Positions 5,224 through 5,421 of a stretch of DNA of 5,421 nt are shown piece by piece. Source of the stretch: Paramuribaculum sp. (GTDB lineage Bacteria > Bacteroidota > Bacteroidia > Bacteroidales > Muribaculaceae). Position numbers and translations under genes: made by a program. The notes under the pieces are model-generated. The model did no database searches. It was not told where the DNA came from and saw only the letters and a list, made by a program, of their open reading frames with translations. The stretch spans positions 1-5,421 of the forward strand of contig JAIDXA010000175.1 in the NCBI GenBank assembly GCA_029058705.1, read 5' to 3'. Each line of letters opens with the position of its first letter. Positions within the stretch are counted from its first letter, which is position 1.

Positions 5224-5360
5224 GGTGTTTTTACGAGTTGAAGAGGGAGCATAGCGGGCTATGTGACCGATGAGACTCGGTGAAAACAACCATAAAAGAC
5301 CTCAATAAACCCACAAGAATGATTTATAACATTTTTTTCGTAGTAAATTTAAACAGTTTC
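5177..5360 (+). mobile_element. MITE copy 2, 184 bp, in the same orientation as copy 1
   Basis: It has the same 17-bp inverted ends (5177-5193 and 5344-5360), the same length and the same internal fold-back arms as copy 1, with only four substitutions (5212, 5250, 5253 and 5307). It is flanked by TTA on both sides (5174-5176, 5361-5363) within CTTAG, another TNA duplication. The high identity indicates recent, separate transposition. It interrupts the gene starting at 5089. Its right duplication is at the same time the left flank of the next element. Confidence 0.85.
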
Positions 5361-5363
5361 TTA

Positions 5364-5421
5364 GAAACTGTTTAAATTTAGAATTGAAAAAATGTTATAG
5401 GGCATAACAAACCCTCAGCCA
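5364..5421 (+). mobile_element. Left end of a third, related element, continuing past the window
   Basis: Immediately after the TTA that closes MITE copy 2 the 17-bp terminus GAAACTGTTTAAATTTA starts again (5364-5380). The inner sequence is different from the MITE's left interior but resembles the MITE's right end read backwards: GAAAAAATGTTATA here (5386-5399) against GAAAAAAATGTTATA there. A short inverted repeat, TGTTAT-AGGGC-ATAACA, lies at 5393-5409. It could be the autonomous parent insertion sequence or another deletion derivative; no transposase is visible in the 58 bases present. Confidence 0.6.

Noticed and set aside
1..5421. CRISPR array, tRNA, rRNA or phage attachment site.
   Set aside because: No regularly spaced repeats, cloverleaf or rRNA-like sequence was seen; the only direct repeats are the two MITE copies and element ends.

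Overview
The window looks like a chromosomal segment of a Bacteroidales gut-type bacterium (Bacteroides/Muribaculaceae-like; an inference). The evidence is the gene order DUF1599 protein - DoxX-like membrane protein - tpiA, promoters matching the Bacteroidetes pattern (TTTG, 19-20 nt, TAnnTTTG), AT-rich leaders without strong Shine-Dalgarno sites, and a lipoprotein with acidic residues right after the lipobox cysteine.

Layout. Positions 1-69 are the right end of an IS3-family insertion sequence: the last codons of its transposase plus its terminal repeat. Positions 70-241 hold a terminator-like structure and a possible remnant of a membrane protein. Positions 242-2987 are a compact minus-strand operon, transcribed DUF1599 (2451-2987), DoxX-like protein (1039-2454, GTG start in a GTGA overlap), tpiA (242-1000). 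Its promoter lies near 3105-3135 and its leader of about 110 nt can form two adjacent hairpins. Next upstream is a separate minus-strand 57-residue two-helix membrane protein (3254-3427) with its own -7 box and terminator.

From about 3600 to the right edge the window becomes accessory and damaged. Two 184-bp copies of a non-autonomous element (MITE, 4041-4224 and 5177-5360; 4 differences) have 17-bp inverted ends and 3-bp TNA target duplications (TAA and TTA) within CTNAG sites, as in the IS5 superfamily groups that duplicate TNA. The first copy cuts a minus-strand lipoprotein gene in two. Removing the element and one TAA rejoins the halves (4228-4755 and 3744-4040) in frame as a 274-residue protein. 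The second copy cuts a plus-strand gene that begins at 5089. A third element end with the same 17-bp terminus abuts the second copy directly, sharing its TTA, and runs off the window.

The split lipoprotein is preceded, with a one-base TAATG overlap, by a small secreted-type gene whose signal peptide and body lie in different frames. A good Bacteroidetes promoter (5004-5035) stands in front of both. The right third therefore reads as a divergent pair of cell-surface or accessory transcription units decaying under repeated insertion of one element family, beside an intact housekeeping operon. I see no tRNA, rRNA or CRISPR array.
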